Assembly (NCBI RefSeq): GCF_014360585.1
Contig: NZ_JACIXG010000038.1
Span: 1-49,466 of the forward strand
Source of the DNA: Nocardioides sp.
GTDB lineage: Bacteria > Actinomycetota > Actinomycetes > Propionibacteriales > Nocardioidaceae
Length of the DNA stretch: 49,466 nucleotides
Direction of reading: 5' to 3'
Shown: positions 47,642 to 49,466 of the stretch, in pieces
Position numbering within the stretch: position 1 is the first letter of the stretch
Layout of the letters: each line of letters begins with the position of its first letter
Made by a program: the position numbers and the translations under genes
The notes under the pieces: model-generated
What the model saw: only the letters and a program-made list of their open reading frames with translations
The model's database searches: none
Told to the model about the DNA's origin: nothing

Positions 47642-49420
47642 ATGGCCACCGAAGTAACTCTCCCGGCACTCGGCGAGTCCGTCACCGAGGGCACCGTCAC
47701 CCGCTGGCTCAAGCAGGTCGGCGACACCGTGGCGGTCGATGAGGCCCTGCTGGAGGTCTCCACCGACAAGGTCGACACCGAGATCCCCTCGCCGGTCGCC
47801 GGCACCCTGCTCGAGATCAAGGCTGCCGAGGACGACACCGTCGAGGTCGGTGGCCTGCTCGCCGTCGTCGGCGCGGCCGACGAGGCCGATTCTGCTGACG
47901 CTCCGGCCGAGCCCGATGCGCCTGCGGAGGAGCCCGCCGAGGCGTCCGCTCCTGCCGCCGAGCCCGAGGCTCCGGCCGAGCCGGAGACCCCCGCCGAGCC
48001 CGAGACCCCCGCCGAGCCCAAGGCTGAGGCCAAGCCCGCCGGCGGCAACGCCACCGAGGTCACCCTCCCCGCGCTGGGTGAGTCGGTCACCGAGGGCACC
48101 GTCACCCGCTGGCTCAAGCAGGTCGGCGACGACGTCGCTGTCGACGAAGCGCTCCTCGAGGTCTCCACCGACAAGGTCGACACCGAGATCCCCTCGCCGG
48201 TCGCCGGCACCCTGCTCGAGATCAAGGTCTCCGAGGACGAGACCGTCGAGGTCGGCGCCGCGCTGGCGCTCGTCGGTGAGGCCGGCGCCGCGCCGGCTGA
48301 GGAGCCCAAGCCCGCCGCCCCGGCTCCCGAGCCCACCCCCGAGCCCGAGCCCACTCCCGAGCCGGAGCCGGAGCCCGCTGCCGAGCCCACCCCGGAGCCC
48401 GCCCCCGAGCCGACCCCTGCGCCGGCCGCTGCCAAGCCCGCCCCGGCTCACGCCAAGCCGACCACCGAGAGCTCCCCGGCGATCCAGCCCGGTGGCTACG
48501 TGACCCCGCTGGTTCGCAAGCTCGCTGCTCAGCACAACGTCGACCTCGACAGCGTGCAGGGCTCCGGCGTCGGTGGCCGGGTCCGCAAGGAGGACATCCT
48601 CCAGGCGGCCGCCGCCAAGTCGGCTCCCGCCGCTGCGCCGGCAGCCGCGGCTCCGGCGGCCTCGACCGCTCCGGCCGCATCGGCCGGTGCCCCCGCGTCC
48701 CCGTCGCCGCTGCGTGGCACCACCGAGAAGATCTCGCGCCTGCGCAAGGTGATCGCCGAGCGGATGACCGAGTCGCTGCACACCGCAGCCCAGCTGACCC
48801 AGGTCATGGAGGTCGATGTCACCAACATCGCCCGCCTCCGCGAGGCCAACAAGGCCGGGTTCCAGCAGCGTGAGGGCGTCAAGCTGACGTACCTGCCGTT
48901 CTTCGCCAAGGCCGCGATCGACGCGCTCAAGGTGCACCCGAAGCTCAACGCCGGGATCGACATCGAGGCCGGCACGGTCACCTACTACGACCGCGAGAAC
49001 ATCGCCTTCGCCGTCGACACCGCCAAGGGCCTGCTGACCCCGGTCGTCAAGGACGCCGGCGACCTGTCGATCGCGGGCATCGCGAAGAAGATCGCCGACG
49101 TGGCCGACCGCACCCGCAACAACAAGATCACCCCGGACGAGCTCTCCGGCGGCACCTTCACGATCACCAACCTGGGTTCGTTCGGTGCGCTCTTCGACAC
49201 CCCGATCATCAACCAGCCGCAGGTCGCCATCCTCGGCCCGGGTGCGGTCGTGAAGCGCCCGGTCGTCATCGACGACCCGGACCTCGGCGAGACGATCGCG
49301 GTGCGCTACATGGTCAACATCGCGCTCACCTACGACCACCGCCTGGTCGACGGTGCCGACGCCGGCCGCTTCCTGCAGGACGTCAAGAAGCGCCTCGAGG
49401 CTGGTCAGTTCGAGCTCTGA
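47642..49420 (+). CDS. sucB: 2-oxoacid dehydrogenase E2 (dihydrolipoamide acyltransferase) with two lipoyl domains
   Basis: This 592-residue E2 core subunit of a pyruvate or 2-oxoglutarate dehydrogenase complex has two lipoyl domains (residues about 1-78 and 138-215; lipoyl lysines Lys43 and Lys178 in [10 protein letters not shown]), joined by Ala/Pro/Glu-rich linkers. Next come a peripheral-subunit-binding domain (about 286-321) and a catalytic domain ending in DHRLVDG with His566 and Asp570. The two lipoyl domains are nearly identical. In mycobacteria the gene beside pepB is dlaT, the E2 shared by several complexes, so the substrate could be pyruvate; lipB and lipA would be expected next, beyond the window end. 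Confidence 0.95.
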   Translation: MATEVTLPALGESVTEGTVTRWLKQVGDTVAVDEALLEVSTDKVDTEIPSPVAGTLLEIKAAEDDTVEVGGLLAVVGAADEADSADAPAEPDAPAEEPAEASAPAAEPEAPAEPETPAEPETPAEPKAEAKPAGGNATEVTLPALGESVTEGTVTRWLKQVGDDVAVDEALLEVSTDKVDTEIPSPVAGTLLEIKVSEDETVEVGAALALVGEAGAAPAEEPKPAAPAPEPTPEPEPTPEPEPEPAAEPTPEPAPEPTPAPAAAKPAPAHAKPTTESSPAIQPGGYVTPLVRKLAAQHNVDLDSVQGSGVGGRVRKEDILQAAAAKSAPAAAPAAAAPAASTAPAASAGAPASPSPLRGTTEKISRLRKVIAERMTESLHTAAQLTQVMEVDVTNIARLREANKAGFQQREGVKLTYLPFFAKAAIDALKVHPKLNAGIDIEAGTVTYYDRENIAFAVDTAKGLLTPVVKDAGDLSIAGIAKKIADVADRTRNNKITPDELSGGTFTITNLGSFGALFDTPIINQPQVAILGPGAVVKRPVVIDDPDLGETIAVRYMVNIALTYDHRLVDGADAGRFLQDVKKRLEAGQFEL

Positions 49421-49466
49421 GCCCGGGCCTGATAAGCAGCTCGTACGTCGCGGCGCGGCCCCGCCT

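Noticed and set aside
47460..47657. Small leader peptide gene before sucB
   Set aside because: It runs past the sucB start in another frame, has no ribosome-binding site and codes Arg/Pro-rich sequence.
47407..48435. Antisense Ser/Gly/Ala-rich frame opposite sucB
   Set aside because: It is a mirror of the Ala/Pro/Glu linker repeats of the two lipoyl domains; no start signal.

Overview
The window reads as a chromosome segment of a high-GC actinobacterium, most likely Nocardioides or a close relative (Nocardioidaceae). The evidence is the strongly GC-biased third codon positions, many leaderless genes with a TANNNT box 6-7 bases before the start codon, and two gene blocks whose order matches other actinobacteria. 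One block is clgR-cinA-pgsA-rimO-(rodZ-like)-ftsK-rnj-dapA followed by folA-thyA; the other is gcvT-pepA-sucB. The genus call is inference, because no rRNA or tRNA gene is present.

Layout. 1-430 is non-coding and full of palindromic repeats. 431-7412 holds a PPOX-fold protein and a flavin monooxygenase divergent from a tightly coupled operon of P450, aldehyde dehydrogenase, acyl-CoA ligase and short-chain dehydrogenase. This looks like an oxidation-to-CoA-thioester pathway, with a KstR-like operator in the divergent promoter region. 7563-10826 carries an APC-family transporter, a MocR regulator and a small P-loop protein. 10877-16442 is the DNA-repair pair lhr-nei2. 16439-22020 is a leftward core block (small unknown gene, clgR, cinA, secreted nuclease, pgsA, rimO). 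22065-31451 is an accessory block: a universal stress protein, a tripartite tricarboxylate transporter with two binding proteins, its divergent two-component system, a LacI regulator and a secreted GH16 glucanase. 31691-39702 is core again (rodZ-like, ftsK, a lysoplasmalogenase homologue, rnj, dapA). 39719-47413 contains an LLM-class oxidoreductase, two small poorly known genes, folA-thyA, a PhzF-like protein, gcvT with an 85-residue partner, and pepA. 47642-49420 is the 2-oxoacid dehydrogenase E2 gene sucB.

The most unusual content is the set of short palindromic repeat families. Family A (ends GGTCTCGAC and GGCTCGACC, or GTCGAGACC) and family C (a 21-base unit built on CGGCCGAC and GTGACG) sit in frame inside protein genes: the acyl-CoA ligase, lhr at three places, and the PhzF-like gene. 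There they encode Ser/Thr/Gly/Pro-rich or Ser/Ala/Asp-rich inserts without breaking the reading frame. Family B (core GCCGAGTCGGC) forms two copies of one roughly 100-base, three-part intergenic element, each at a junction between core synteny and an accessory insertion. There is also a cloverleaf-shaped element with three GAA triloops (106-194) and a perfect 31-bp stem (41956-42020) next to a cytidylyltransferase gene cut short by an in-frame TAG.

Limits: no alignment, search or folding program was run. Function names rest on motifs read by eye, residue positions were counted by hand, and start codons are chosen from ribosome-binding sites, leaderless -10 boxes and family length.
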